A stretch of 64,000 nucleotides of DNA, from NCBI GenBank assembly GCA_016874095.1, contig VGVH01000002.1, positions 162,431 through 226,430 on the forward strand, read 5' to 3'. Within the stretch, counting starts at the first letter, position 1. Each line of letters starts with the position of its first letter. Source of the stretch: Gammaproteobacteria bacterium. Lineage in GTDB: Bacteria > Pseudomonadota > Gammaproteobacteria > Steroidobacterales > GCA-2729495. The notes under the pieces were generated by a model. That model made no database searches, was not told the origin of the DNA, and worked only from the letters and a program-made list of their open reading frames with translations. Made by a program: the position numbers and the translations under genes. Below are positions 54,091 through 63,489 of the stretch, in pieces.

Positions 54091-56898
54091 TCAGCGCAGC
54101 GGAGTCGTGCGCCAGCCATCGCCATCGCGACGGATGTCGTAGCCGGGCCAATAGACCGGATCGACCTTCAGCGTCAGTACTTCGGTGAAGTTGTTCCAGG
54201 TCACGGTCGTCAGCCGCACCGACTCGCGGTCCCTCTTGCCGACTACCGCCGCGATGAAGCTGTCCAGATCCGGAGTCGGCCGGCCATCGACCTCGAGAAT
54301 CCGGCGACCGGCGTGCAGGCCAAAGCGGGACGCAGGGCTGCCATAGGCGAAGAAGGCGACATAGACCCCGAAGGGCTCGACTGCGCGCTGCAGTGACATG
54401 TCGCGGTACGGAGCCTGCAGCAGCGCTCCGGCCCAGACCAGCGCACGATTCAGTCCGCGTGCATCCAGCGCGACGGTCGGGACGATCACGCTGATTTCCT
54501 GCCCGCTGCGCCAGAGACGCAGGTCGACAGATGGTTTCTGCGTGGCGCGTTCGGCCTCGCGCAGGCGGGTTACGGGTTGGCCGTCAACGGCGAGCAGCAG
54601 GTCGCCCGGCTGGAGCAGTTTGGCGGCTGGCGTTCCGGCAACCGTCCGCAGGACACTGAGCACCTGCGGTCGTGCCGGATCGTGAGCGCGCAGTGCCTCG
54701 GCGGCAGGGTCCGGCAGGCCGAGCTTGCGGGCGCTCGCCAGAGCCGCCTGTCCCCACTCCACCTCGAGAGACGGCAGCGCCTGCTGCGTGCGCGCAAGCT
54801 CGCCGATCTCGCGCACGAGGTCCACAGGAATTCCGCGCCGCTCTTTGCGATCCTCGCCGTTGGCCTGGTAGGAAAAGCTCGACCAGAGCGCAACCATCTC
54901 GCCGCGCTGGTCGACGATCACGCCATCGGCGTCACGCAGCCCGTTGACCAGATCGTAGGTCTCGAGATTGCCGTCACGAAAGCGGATCGTGCGCGAGAGC
55001 GGGTACTGGACGGGCCGGATCGAAGCGATTGCGGTCGTCCGATAGGTCAGCTTGAAGTCGCCGCGCAAGCCGACGACCCGCACACTCTGCCCTACCCGCG
55101 TATCGCGCGAACTGAGCGGCATGCTGCGCACGGGCGTGTCACCGATCAGCCGCGGGTCGTAGGCGACCAGCGCCAGGTTGTGGGTCGGGTGAACGGTAAC
55201 AACCCGGCCAGTTACCTCGAGGCTGCCGCCGAAAGTGATGGTCACGTCCCCCATTGCCTCCGGCACCGTGTTGCGGTCCACGACGACGAAGCCGCGCGCC
55301 GCGTCCACGATGACCCCGGTGCCGTAGTAGTGTCGATCCGCGACACCCGAGACCGTGTAGGGCATGTCGTAGTTGACGAGCACCAGCGAAGCGGCAATGC
55401 GTTCAAGCCGCTTGTCTTCCTGCTCAGGCAGCATCGCGCTGCGGGACTCGAGGGCCCGTGGCGGCGGCCCGGGGGCAAGCGTGCGGCATGGCCAGAGTCC
55501 CGTAGTGTCGTCACGCTGGCAGCGCTGCGCAGGAAACCAGCGCCGGTCCATCCGCATCGAGCGCAGACGACTGGTGGCAGGATCCTCGAGACTGTAGTAG
55601 CGCAAGGCGGCGCGCTCGAGATCGCCGATATCCGCGAGCGCCGCTTCGAAATCGTCCAGGGTCCGCACCGGCCGCTCGTCGACGGCGACGATGACGGCGG
55701 AGCGCGGCAGGCCCGCGGTAGCGAGGACGTATCCGGGGTTGGCGACGTGCACGCCCTCGACCGGGCGGTTGTAGTGTCGTGCCTGCTGCAGCGACAGCGG
55801 ATTCACGACGCTGTCGCCGAACTCCAGGTATTCAGCGGGTGCAAGTGCATGCAGGTCCGCGACGGCGACGCGCATCGTCAGTGGCTGACCGGACCTCTCG
55901 AGAGCCAGTTCGACGTTACCCCCTACCCGCTCGTCGAGGCGGGATTCCAACGGCACGAAATCGCTGACCAGATCGCCGTCGACCCTGACGAGTATGTCGC
56001 CGACCCGCAGGACGCCGTCTGCAACTCCCGCGGTGATGACCTGGTCGACAACGAGCATGCCCGTCTGCCCGGGAAACCGCCGCCGGACCTCCGCCTCGGT
56101 ACCGTTGCGCAGTCCGAGCCGGCGCAGTTCATCGAAAGGCTGGTGACTGAATATGGTCGCGAGCGTACCGCGCAAAACGGGCTGCCCGGACTGCACCAGC
56201 TGCAGCGCACGTGTCACGCGATCGAGCGGCAGGAAGAAACTGGACGCAGCTTCGTTGCTGCCACCGGCATTGAGCGCGACCGCGCGCCCTTCGATGTCGA
56301 TGACCGGGGAACCCGAGGACCCGCCGGAAGTGCCGGAGGCCGCCTGGAGATAGAACGTGTTGAAGTCGTTGTAGTTGCCGCGCCCGTAGTCAGGCGCGGG
56401 GCGCCTGAGCCGGGCAATCGTTCCCGATAGTATCGACAGCTGCTCGCCGGCATCGTTGCCAACGACCCGGATCTCACGTCCGACCTGCGCGGCTGAGGGA
56501 ACCAGCGGCAACGCAACCGGTTCGATGTAACGCAAGGCCTTCGGGTCGTAGCGGAAAAAGCCGAAATCATGCACGGGGTCCCTGTAGACCGGCGTGAGTT
56601 CCACCTCCTCCTGGTTGACGAACAGCGCCTCGGCACGCACCGGGCCTGGTGAGACGACGTGGCGATTCGTCAGGATGATGCCGCGGCCGGCATCGACGAC
56701 GAATCCGGTCGCCTGGGCGGATTCGTTCCATTCCGTGTCGAATGCGCGCGTGTCGTCGATCTTGATCGCAACGACAGCCGGGGCGATGCGTTCCAGGGTC
56801 CGGCGCCAGGCAGCCGTTTCCGCCGTGTCCGCCTGAGCGGCCATCGCCGCCAGGGCGAGTGGCAAGGCAGTCGGCAATATCGCAGGGCGGTTGCGCAC
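54091..56898 (-). CDS. Large two-protease-domain Deg/HtrA protein (Nma111/Deg7-like architecture)
   Basis: A 935-residue secreted protein with a signal peptide (residues 1-23). The first trypsin-like domain has an intact triad H80 (TNRHVV), D111 (VHDFGFF) and S195 (GGSSGSP). One or two PDZ domains follow (about 245-440). A second protease-like domain (about 490-690) is degenerate: the His position reads DRNTV and the nucleophile region DADGVIVD. More PDZ-like domains end the protein (about 735-935). This duplicated layout is that of yeast Nma111 and plant Deg7. The second half probably regulates or scaffolds. Substrate is unknown. Confidence 0.85.
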   Translation of the reverse strand: MRNRPAILPTALPLALAAMAAQADTAETAAWRRTLERIAPAVVAIKIDDTRAFDTEWNESAQATGFVVDAGRGIILTNRHVVSPGPVRAEALFVNQEEVELTPVYRDPVHDFGFFRYDPKALRYIEPVALPLVPSAAQVGREIRVVGNDAGEQLSILSGTIARLRRPAPDYGRGNYNDFNTFYLQAASGTSGGSSGSPVIDIEGRAVALNAGGSNEAASSFFLPLDRVTRALQLVQSGQPVLRGTLATIFSHQPFDELRRLGLRNGTEAEVRRRFPGQTGMLVVDQVITAGVADGVLRVGDILVRVDGDLVSDFVPLESRLDERVGGNVELALERSGQPLTMRVAVADLHALAPAEYLEFGDSVVNPLSLQQARHYNRPVEGVHVANPGYVLATAGLPRSAVIVAVDERPVRTLDDFEAALADIGDLERAALRYYSLEDPATSRLRSMRMDRRWFPAQRCQRDDTTGLWPCRTLAPGPPPRALESRSAMLPEQEDKRLERIAASLVLVNYDMPYTVSGVADRHYYGTGVIVDAARGFVVVDRNTVPEAMGDVTITFGGSLEVTGRVVTVHPTHNLALVAYDPRLIGDTPVRSMPLSSRDTRVGQSVRVVGLRGDFKLTYRTTAIASIRPVQYPLSRTIRFRDGNLETYDLVNGLRDADGVIVDQRGEMVALWSSFSYQANGEDRKERRGIPVDLVREIGELARTQQALPSLEVEWGQAALASARKLGLPDPAAEALRAHDPARPQVLSVLRTVAGTPAAKLLQPGDLLLAVDGQPVTRLREAERATQKPSVDLRLWRSGQEISVIVPTVALDARGLNRALVWAGALLQAPYRDMSLQRAVEPFGVYVAFFAYGSPASRFGLHAGRRILEVDGRPTPDLDSFIAAVVGKRDRESVRLTTVTWNNFTEVLTLKVDPVYWPGYDIRRDGDGWRTTPLR

Positions 56899-56909
56899 GA
56901 TCGGCTGTG

Positions 56910-57848
56910 TCAGAGCCGGATCTCGCGACCGAACTCCTGGCGGTAGCGGGCTGCGAGCGATTCAGGCGTGTAGCGATGGTTCTGCGTGCCCCGCTCAGCG
57001 ATCTTCAACGCCCCTATCAGCGAGGCGAGCCGGCCGGTTTCTTCCCACTGGAGCCCGCGCAGTACGCCATGCACCAGCCCCGCCCGATAGGCGTCGCCAC
57101 AGCCGGTCGGATCCGCGAGCGCAGCCGGTTTCACGCAGGGAATTTCGATCGTGCCGCCAGCCGTGTAGACCGTGGATCCCTGGCCACCGCGGGTGACGAT
57201 GAGCGCCTTCACGCGCCCGGCGATTTCCAGTTCCGACCAGCCGGTCCGCTCGGTGAGCAGCCGCGACTCGTAGTCGTTCACCGTAACCCAGCTCGCCTGG
57301 CCGATGAAATGCCGCAAGTCATCGCCGTCGAACATCGGCAGCCCCTGGCCCGGGTCGAAGAAGAACGGTATGCCCGCGTCCGCGAATTGCCGCGCGTGAT
57401 CGATCATGCCCTGGCGACCGTCGGGCGAGACCATGCCGACCTCGATGCCGCCGCCGCCGGGCACGGCGTTCAGGTGGGCGTGATCCATCGCACCCGGATG
57501 GAAGGCGGTGATCTGGTTGTCGTCCAGGTCGGTCGTGATGTACGCCTGGGCGGTGAGTGAATCAGGTACCCGACGGATGTGCCGCTGGTCGATGCCCAGC
57601 GACTCCAGTCGTGCCGCATAGCGATCGAAGTCGCGCCCGACCGTCGCCATGATCAGCGGCTCACCGCCAAGCATCTTCAGGTTGTAGGCGATGTTGCCGG
57701 CGCAGCCCCCGAGTTCCTGGCGCATCTCCGGCACCAGAAACGCCACGTTCAGGATATGGATCTGGTCGGCGAGGATGTGTTCCTTGAAGCGCCCGCGGAA
57801 GACCATGATGTTGTCGTAAGCCATCGAACCACAGAGCAATGCCGACAC
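56910..57848 (-). CDS. PfkB-family carbohydrate/nucleoside kinase
   Basis: A 312-residue ribokinase-type kinase. The opening ALLCGSMAYDNIMVF is followed by the substrate motif GGCAGNIAYNL and the catalytic DPTGCGDAYRAGLVHG with the base Asp. The long QASWVTVNDYESRLL block suggests an adenosine/sugar kinase subgroup, but the substrate cannot be fixed. The start is GTG 57848 with AGGAG seven bases upstream; the frame extends to 57938 through unlike residues overlapping gcvPB. It is 19 bases after gcvPB and may be the operon's tail. Confidence 0.85.
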   Translation of the reverse strand: MSALLCGSMAYDNIMVFRGRFKEHILADQIHILNVAFLVPEMRQELGGCAGNIAYNLKMLGGEPLIMATVGRDFDRYAARLESLGIDQRHIRRVPDSLTAQAYITTDLDDNQITAFHPGAMDHAHLNAVPGGGGIEVGMVSPDGRQGMIDHARQFADAGIPFFFDPGQGLPMFDGDDLRHFIGQASWVTVNDYESRLLTERTGWSELEIAGRVKALIVTRGGQGSTVYTAGGTIEIPCVKPAALADPTGCGDAYRAGLVHGVLRGLQWEETGRLASLIGALKIAERGTQNHRYTPESLAARYRQEFGREIRL

Positions 57849-57867
57849 GTGAGTACTCCTCGGTTGA

Positions 57868-59352
57868 TCAGGCGTGGGTGTCCGGCGTAGCTCGACGACC
57901 ATGCCAGTTGACGTCGAGATCGCGCGCCGCGCGGACATCGTCCAGCCGGCGGACAGGCATCCGGCGCGGGGCGGCCTTCAGTTCCCCGGCATCGCGGTAG
58001 GCGAGCTCGCGGATCCCGGCGAGTGCCGCCGCGAAGCCGTCGAGTTCCTCGAGGCTCTCAGTCTCCGTCGGCTCGATCAGCAGGCACTCCGGCACGAGCA
58101 GCGGGAAGTAGGTGGTCGGCGCGTGGTACCCGCGATCGAGTAGCGCCTTGGCGAAGTCCATGGCGGTGACGCCGGTTTCCTTCGCGACCTTCCGCAAAGA
58201 GACGATGAACTCGTGACTTGCGCGGCGGTCGGGATACGCCGCCTCGAACCCTGCGGCCTGGAGTTTCGTCATGAGGTAGTTCGCATTGAGCGTGGCGTAA
58301 CCCGAGACCCGCCGCATGCCCTCGGCGCCCAGCATTCGCATGTACACGTAGGCACGCAGCAGTATGCCGGCGTTGCCCATGAACGCCGACAGGCGGCCGA
58401 TCGACAGCGGCAGCTCGCGCTCGGTCAGCCAGCGATAACCGTCGGCATCCCGCCCCACTACCGGTACGGGCAGGAAGGGCGCCAGCCGCTCGTTCACGGC
58501 CACGATGCCGGAACCCGGCCCACCGCCGCCATGCGGGGTCGAGAAGGTCTTGTGCAGGTTGATGTGGACCACGTCGAAGCCCATCGCTGCCGGCAGGACC
58601 CGACCGAGGATGGCATTCATGTTGGCGCCGTCGTAGTAGAGCAACCCGCCGGCAGCGTGGACGATTCCGGCGAGTTCCTCGATCCGCCGCTCGAATACGC
58701 CGAGCGTCGAGGGATTGGTGAGCATGATGCCGGCGGTGTCCGGTCCAACGGCCGCCCGCAGTGCATCGAGGTCGACGTCGCCGTGTGAATCGGTTGGAAT
58801 CTCCCGGACGTCGTAGCCGCACATCGTGGCTGTCGCCGGGTTCGTGCCGTGTGCGGCATCGGGGACGATGATGACCCGGCGCGCTTCGTCGCCCCGGGAG
58901 CGGTGGTAGGCGCGGATCATCGCCACGCCGGCGAATTCGCCCTGCGCTCCGGCCATCGGCGTGAGCGAAACCGCGCACATCCCTGTTGCCGCCTTGAGCA
59001 TTTCCTGCAGCTCCCAGAGGCAGGCAAGGACCCCCTGGCCGTGTTCCACCGGCCCCAGCGGGTGGCGTCCCAGAAATCCCGGCAACATCGCCAGCCGGTT
59101 GGCGGCGCGCGGGTTGTATTTCATGGTGCAGGAACCGAGCGGATAGAAGTGCGTATCGATCGAGAAGTTGAGCTGCGACAGGCGGGTGAAATGGCGGACA
59201 GCCTGCAGCTCGGAGATCTCCGGCAATGCGGGCGGCGTAACCCGCAGCTGGTCAGCGGGCAGGTCGTCCACCCGGGCAACCTCGTGCCCGGCGTGCGAGG
59301 ACGCACGCCGCCCCGGGCGCGAATGCTCGAATATCACCGGTTCGTGCATCAC
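57868..59352 (-). CDS. gcvPB: Glycine dehydrogenase (decarboxylating) subunit 2
   Basis: A 494-residue C-terminal half of the P-protein, carrying PLP. The PLP-Lys is in [18 protein letters not shown], preceded by HGTNPATA and the catalytic [13 protein letters not shown] near residue 70. With subunit 1 it decarboxylates glycine and passes aminomethyl to GcvH. The start is GTG 59352 (GTGA overlap) or ATG 59349 (TGATG overlap) with gcvPA; both imply coupling. The two-gene P-protein contrasts with the single-chain GcvP of enterics. Confidence 0.96.
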   Translation of the reverse strand: MMHEPVIFEHSRPGRRASSHAGHEVARVDDLPADQLRVTPPALPEISELQAVRHFTRLSQLNFSIDTHFYPLGSCTMKYNPRAANRLAMLPGFLGRHPLGPVEHGQGVLACLWELQEMLKAATGMCAVSLTPMAGAQGEFAGVAMIRAYHRSRGDEARRVIIVPDAAHGTNPATATMCGYDVREIPTDSHGDVDLDALRAAVGPDTAGIMLTNPSTLGVFERRIEELAGIVHAAGGLLYYDGANMNAILGRVLPAAMGFDVVHINLHKTFSTPHGGGGPGSGIVAVNERLAPFLPVPVVGRDADGYRWLTERELPLSIGRLSAFMGNAGILLRAYVYMRMLGAEGMRRVSGYATLNANYLMTKLQAAGFEAAYPDRRASHEFIVSLRKVAKETGVTAMDFAKALLDRGYHAPTTYFPLLVPECLLIEPTETESLEELDGFAAALAGIRELAYRDAGELKAAPRRMPVRRLDDVRAARDLDVNWHGRRATPDTHA

Positions 59353-60713
59353 GCTGCCCTCCCGGCCGCGAGCACGCTGCCCAGTGCGTCCGTATAGCGG
59401 TCGATGTCCTCCGCCGTGCGCATCTCGGTCGCGCAGACCAGGAGCGCGTTGCCGAGCTCGGGGTAGTCAGGCGCCAGGTCGAATCCGGCGAGGATGCGCC
59501 TGGCCGACATCGCACTCACCACCTCGGCTGCCGGACGGGGCAGTTGCAACACAGCCTCGTGCCCGAAGACCGGAAAAGCGAGCCGCACGCCGGGAAGCCG
59601 GGTCAGCGCGGCGACCAGGGCGCGGGTATTCGCGTGTGACGCAGCGGCCATGCGCCGGATGCCTTCGGCGCCCACCATGGACATGAAGATCGTTGCGGCG
59701 GTCACCATCAGCCCCTGGTTCGTGCAGATGTTGGACGTCGCCTTGGAGCGGCGTATGTGCTGCTCCCGCGCCTGCAGCGTGAGCGTGAAACCCGGCTTGC
59801 CCTCGATGTCGACCGTGCGACCGACGATACGGCCTGGCATCTGCCGCACCAGCGGCTCACGGCAGACGAGAAAGCCGAAGTAAGGACCACCCGAGGACAT
59901 CGGAATGCCGAGGGGCTGCCCCTCGCCGCAGGCGATGTCAGCGCCTGCGCTGCCCCATTGCCGCGGCGGCTTGAGCAGCGCGAGCATGAGCGGGTTGCAG
60001 ACGGCGATGACCAGCATGTTGCGCGCGTGCGCCCAGTCCGTCAGTTCATCCACTGCCTCCAGCGTACCGAGAAACGCCGGCTGCGGAATGGCGAGTGCGG
60101 CGAACTCGTGGTTCTCGACGTTGCCAAGGGCCGCCAGGTCGGTCCGGCCCTCGCCGAGCGGCAACTCGACCAGCTCGATGCCCTGCCCCGCCAGCATCAT
60201 CCGGGCAACGTCGCGGTAGACCGGTGCGAGCGCACGCGTCGTCAGCACGCGTCGCGCCCGCGTTTTGCGATTCGCGCGCACCGCCATGAGGCAGGCCTCG
60301 GCGAAGGCCGTGGCGCCGTCGTACATCGACGCGTTCGACACGTCGAGTCCGGTGAGGCTGGCCATCATCGACTGGTATTCGTAGATCAGCTGCAGCGTGC
60401 CCTGGCTGGCCTCGGCCTGATAGGGCGTGTAGGCACTGTAGAACTCACCCCTTGTGGCGACCTCCCACACGGCGGCAGGTATGTAGTGGTCGTAGGAGCC
60501 GGCGCCAATGAAGCACAGCGGTCGCCCGTCCCGCTCGGCACGCTCGATCATGAGGCGCGTGATGCCGGCTTCCGGGAAGCCGGGTCCGACGCCCGGCAAG
60601 CCCGCAATCCGCAGCTGCGGCGGAATCTCGTCGAACAGCGAGTCGATGTCGCTGGCACCGATAGCACCGAGCATGCTTGCGGTTTCGGCATCGGTATGCG
60701 GAATGAATGGCAC
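59349..60713 (-). CDS. gcvPA: Glycine dehydrogenase (decarboxylating) subunit 1
   Basis: A 454-residue N-terminal half of the split P-protein. [17 protein letters not shown] opens it, followed by [39 protein letters not shown], which is diagnostic. The GDIVCGEGQ-type stretch ([12 protein letters not shown]) and [11 protein letters not shown] near the end complete the signature. The start is GTG 60713, preceded by a GGAG-like SD; the open frame to 60911 is antisense-like noise over gcvH. It lies 13 bases after gcvH. Confidence 0.96.
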   Translation of the reverse strand: MPFIPHTDAETASMLGAIGASDIDSLFDEIPPQLRIAGLPGVGPGFPEAGITRLMIERAERDGRPLCFIGAGSYDHYIPAAVWEVATRGEFYSAYTPYQAEASQGTLQLIYEYQSMMASLTGLDVSNASMYDGATAFAEACLMAVRANRKTRARRVLTTRALAPVYRDVARMMLAGQGIELVELPLGEGRTDLAALGNVENHEFAALAIPQPAFLGTLEAVDELTDWAHARNMLVIAVCNPLMLALLKPPRQWGSAGADIACGEGQPLGIPMSSGGPYFGFLVCREPLVRQMPGRIVGRTVDIEGKPGFTLTLQAREQHIRRSKATSNICTNQGLMVTAATIFMSMVGAEGIRRMAAASHANTRALVAALTRLPGVRLAFPVFGHEAVLQLPRPAAEVVSAMSARRILAGFDLAPDYPELGNALLVCATEMRTAEDIDRYTDALGSVLAAGRAA

Positions 60714-60726
60714 AGTCCGCTCCGCT

Positions 60727-61116
60727 TCAGCCTTCAGCCGCGATGAAGTCGGTGTACGCCGCAGCGTCGAGCAGCCTGCTCGCATCGCTGGCGTCAGGCT
60801 TGAGCCTGAAGAGCCATCCATCGCCAAACGGACTGGCATTGACGAGATTGGGCTGGCCGTCGAGCGCGGCATTCGTGGCAACGACAGTGCCGGCCACGGG
60901 AGCATAGACATCCGATGCCGCCTTGACCGACTCGACCACGGCGCAGGCCTCGCCCGCCGTCAGGGTGCGGCCGCTGTCGGGCAATTCCACGAAAACGAGC
61001 TCGCCGAGCTGGTGCTGGGCGTGGTCGGTTATGCCGACCACCACGGTGCCGTCCGCTTCCGTGCGCACCCACTCGTGGTCCCTCGTGTAGCGCAATCCTG
61101 CCTGTACGTCGCTCAT
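60727..61116 (-). CDS. gcvH: Glycine cleavage system H protein
   Basis: A 129-residue lipoyl carrier shuttling aminomethyl from GcvP to GcvT. The lipoylated Lys is K65 in [18 protein letters not shown] opens the protein, and [12 protein letters not shown] follows. Length is standard. The start is ATG 61116, 25 bases after gcvT. The frame continues to 61209 inside gcvT but without family likeness. Confidence 0.97.
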   Translation of the reverse strand: MSDVQAGLRYTRDHEWVRTEADGTVVVGITDHAQHQLGELVFVELPDSGRTLTAGEACAVVESVKAASDVYAPVAGTVVATNAALDGQPNLVNASPFGDGWLFRLKPDASDASRLLDAAAYTDFIAAEG

Positions 61117-61141
61117 TGCTGAAACTCCATGGTGCTGGTGG

Positions 61142-62227
61142 TCAGGCGCAGAGCACGCGGCCGTTGCGCACGAAGGGTGGCTTGACGATGCGTGCCGGCC
61201 GGCCGGCACCGCGGATCTCGACTGCGCAGCTGCCCGACGCGCCGGTGGGCACGCGGGCGAGGGCGATCGACACGTTCATCGTGGGTGAGAAACCGCCGCT
61301 GGTGATCTCGCCGCCGCCGGCCGCGGTGGTCACAGGCTGCCCGCGGCGCATGACCCCGCGCTCTGCGAGTACGAGCCCGACCAGTTTCTGGCCGACCCCG
61401 GCCGCTTGTTGCTTCTCGAGCGCTGCGCGGCCGCTAAAGGCGCGACCGTCCGCGCAAAGCGCCACGGTCCAGCCGAGCCCGGACACCAGCGGCGACGTCT
61501 GTTCGTCCATGTCCTGTCCGTAGAGGTTCATGCCGGCCTCGAGCCGCAGGGTGTCGCGGGCACCCAGGCCGCACGGCGTGACGCCGGCCGACAGCAGCTG
61601 CTCCCAGAGTACGACGCCGGTTGCGCGACTCACGATGATCTCGAAGCCGTCCTCGCCGGTGTACCCGGTTGCGCCGACGAACAGGTCGGGTGACTCGACG
61701 GCGTGGAACCCGCGGAGAGCGCCGGCGGCAGCGCGCAATCCGGCGGGCAGCAGCGGCACGGTCAGCTCGCGAGCCGCCGGGCCCTGAACTGCCAGCATCA
61801 GCACATCGTCGCGCTCGGCGATGACAGCGTCGAAACCACGCAGCGTCGAGCGCATCCAGGCGAGATCCTTGTCGCGCGTGCCGGCGTTTACTACCACACG
61901 CCAGGCCTCGGGCTCGGCCCGACGATAGACGATGAGATCGTCGATGACCCCGCCTGATTCGTTCAGCATGCAGCTGTAAAGCGCCTGGCCGTCGTGCAAC
62001 CGGCCGACGTCATTGGCAAGCAGGTGCTGGAGCCAGCTGCGGGATTGGCCGCCTGTAACGTCGATGACCGCCATGTGCGACACGTCGAAGACGCCGGCGC
62101 GGCGACGCACGGCATGATGCTCGTCGATCTGCGATCCGTAGTGCAGAGGCATGTCCCAGCCGCCGAAGGGCACGATCTGTGCCCCGGCCGCGACATGCCG
62201 ATCGTAGAGCGCGGTACGTCTCGTCAT
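61142..62227 (-). CDS. gcvT: Aminomethyltransferase (glycine cleavage T protein)
   Basis: A 361-residue tetrahydrofolate enzyme releasing ammonia and forming methylene-THF. [28 protein letters not shown] opens it. [25 protein letters not shown] and the C-terminal [10 protein letters not shown] folate loop are present. The start must be ATG 62227: the frame is open to 62260, but that stretch is inside the riboswitch terminator. It is the first gene of gcvT-gcvH-gcvPA-gcvPB. Confidence 0.96.
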   Translation of the reverse strand: MTRRTALYDRHVAAGAQIVPFGGWDMPLHYGSQIDEHHAVRRRAGVFDVSHMAVIDVTGGQSRSWLQHLLANDVGRLHDGQALYSCMLNESGGVIDDLIVYRRAEPEAWRVVVNAGTRDKDLAWMRSTLRGFDAVIAERDDVLMLAVQGPAARELTVPLLPAGLRAAAGALRGFHAVESPDLFVGATGYTGEDGFEIIVSRATGVVLWEQLLSAGVTPCGLGARDTLRLEAGMNLYGQDMDEQTSPLVSGLGWTVALCADGRAFSGRAALEKQQAAGVGQKLVGLVLAERGVMRRGQPVTTAAGGGEITSGGFSPTMNVSIALARVPTGASGSCAVEIRGAGRPARIVKPPFVRNGRVLCA

Positions 62228-62237
62228 CGTCCAGACC

Positions 62238-62274
62238 AAAAAAACAGGGGCGGCAGGCACGAGCCTGCCGCCCC
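62238..62274 (-). terminator. Riboswitch expression-platform terminator upstream of gcvT
   Basis: On the minus strand GGGGCGGCAGGC, loop TCGT and GCCTGCCGCCCC form a perfect 12-bp stem followed by TG and seven T (plus-strand A at 62238-62244). It lies directly between the second glycine aptamer and the gcvT start, and shares one base with the aptamer's closing helix. Confidence 0.92.
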
Positions 62275-62470
62275 TCTGTCCTGAGACCTGAGAGATCGGG
62301 CGACCGCCATGCGTTCCTCCGCATTGCGGCGGTCACCGCTCCCCTTCGGTGGGCCGGTTTATCCGGCCACTCTCCAGAGCCAATCCGCGAACGCTGTCCG
62401 TTTGCCTGAGCGTTTCCGGGCGGGTTGCGCCTTCGGCGGCCAGCTCATGCCGGCTCTCTCCCGCGCTCGC
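62274..62470 (-). ncRNA. Tandem glycine riboswitch
   Basis: Two glycine aptamers are visible on the minus strand. Aptamer I: GGGAGAG, GCCGAAGGCGCAA (plus 62425-62437), CTCAGGCAAACGGACAG (plus 62394-62410), closed by GCGAGCGC with GCGTTCGC. Aptamer II: GGAGAG, ACCGAAGGGGAGCGG (plus 62336-62350), CTCTCAGGTCTCAGGACAG (within plus 62274-62294), closed by CTCTG with CAGAG. Order and conserved cores match the known class. It controls gcvTHPAPB through the adjoining terminator. Confidence 0.95.
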
Positions 62471-62517
62471 GTGTGATCAGGCGGGCGATACTACGCCAAG
62501 CCGCCGGCCGCCACCAG

Positions 62518-63489
62518 TCATGCCGCGGAAGCGTAGCTGGCGCCGCCGAACAGTTCACGCGAACGCGCAACGCGCACGGCGATGTCGGGCTCCTCGGGCA
62601 GGGCCATGGCCTTCTCGGCCCGCAGTCGCAGGCCCTCGCGATTGCAGATCTGGATGTTGAGGCCTGGCCTTGCGTTCAATTCGAGGATCAGCGGCCCGTA
62701 CTGCCGATCGAGCACGATATCGACCCCGACGTAGCCGAGTCCCGTCAATTCGTAGCTGCGTGCGGCCAGCGTCAGCAGGTACTCCCAGCGCGGTATGGCA
62801 AGCCCCGCGATGGGCGCGCCTGTGTCCGGGTGGTCGGTCGCCCGCGCATTGCCCAGAACCCCGAAGGTCGTGATGCCGGTGGCGATATCCATTCCGGCGC
62901 CGACCGCACCCTGGTGAAGGTTGGCCTTGCCGCGCGACTTCCGCGTGGGCAGTCGGATCATGGCCATGATCGGGTAGCCGCGCAGGACGATGACGCGTAT
63001 ATCCGGCACGCCCTGGTGGCAATGATCGGCGAACAGCGGATCGACCTTGATACAGTACTCCAGCAGTGCCACGTCGCGGTGCCCGCCGAGGCTGAACTGG
63101 CCGCTCAGGATATTCGACAGGTGGAAGCCGATCTGTTCGGCATTCACCTGCGTGCCGTCGACCAGGCGGTAGATGTCCGCTGCGCGCGGACTGCGCCCGG
63201 CCACGACCATGATGCCGTCGCCGCCCGAACCATGCGCCGGCTTGATCGCGAAATCCTGGGTATCCCGCACCAGCTCGGGCAAGTCACCGATGTCGTGCTC
63301 GGTGCGGATGACGCCGTGGAGCTTCGGTACCGCGATTCCGGCCGCGATTGCCAGTTCCTTGGTGCGCAGCTTGTCGTCGACCAGGGGATAAAGGCGCCGC
63401 GGATTCAGCCGCATGATGTACTCGGTGTTGCGCTCGTTCATGCCGAGCACGCCCCGCGCGCGCAGCTGCCTCACCCAGCTGAGCATCAC
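62518..63489 (-). CDS. RimK-like ATP-grasp ligase (alpha-L-glutamate ligase homologue)
   Basis: A 323-residue ATP-grasp enzyme of the RimK-related group (TIGR02291-type). DFAIKPAHGSGGDGIMVV is the nucleotide-binding loop. The metal ligands are in GLGYVGVDIVLD and LILELNARPGLNIQICN. The family ligates amino acids to peptides or small molecules, but the substrate is unknown. It overlaps the 7TM inactive-transglutaminase gene by four bases (GTGA), a conserved pairing. The start is GTG 63489 or ATG 63486. It is transcribed toward the gcvT leader with no clear terminator. Confidence 0.87.
   Translation of the reverse strand: MMLSWVRQLRARGVLGMNERNTEYIMRLNPRRLYPLVDDKLRTKELAIAAGIAVPKLHGVIRTEHDIGDLPELVRDTQDFAIKPAHGSGGDGIMVVAGRSPRAADIYRLVDGTQVNAEQIGFHLSNILSGQFSLGGHRDVALLEYCIKVDPLFADHCHQGVPDIRVIVLRGYPIMAMIRLPTRKSRGKANLHQGAVGAGMDIATGITTFGVLGNARATDHPDTGAPIAGLAIPRWEYLLTLAARSYELTGLGYVGVDIVLDRQYGPLILELNARPGLNIQICNREGLRLRAEKAMALPEEPDIAVRVARSRELFGGASYASAA

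Noticed and set aside
54577-56430. 617-codon plus-strand open frame
   Set aside because: It is antisense to the large Deg protease, whose protein is clearly homologous; the opposite frame has low-complexity Arg/Gly/Ala composition.
62228-62260. Upstream start of gcvT at 62260
   Set aside because: That stretch is the U-tract and stem of the riboswitch terminator, so the extra 11 residues are not translated.
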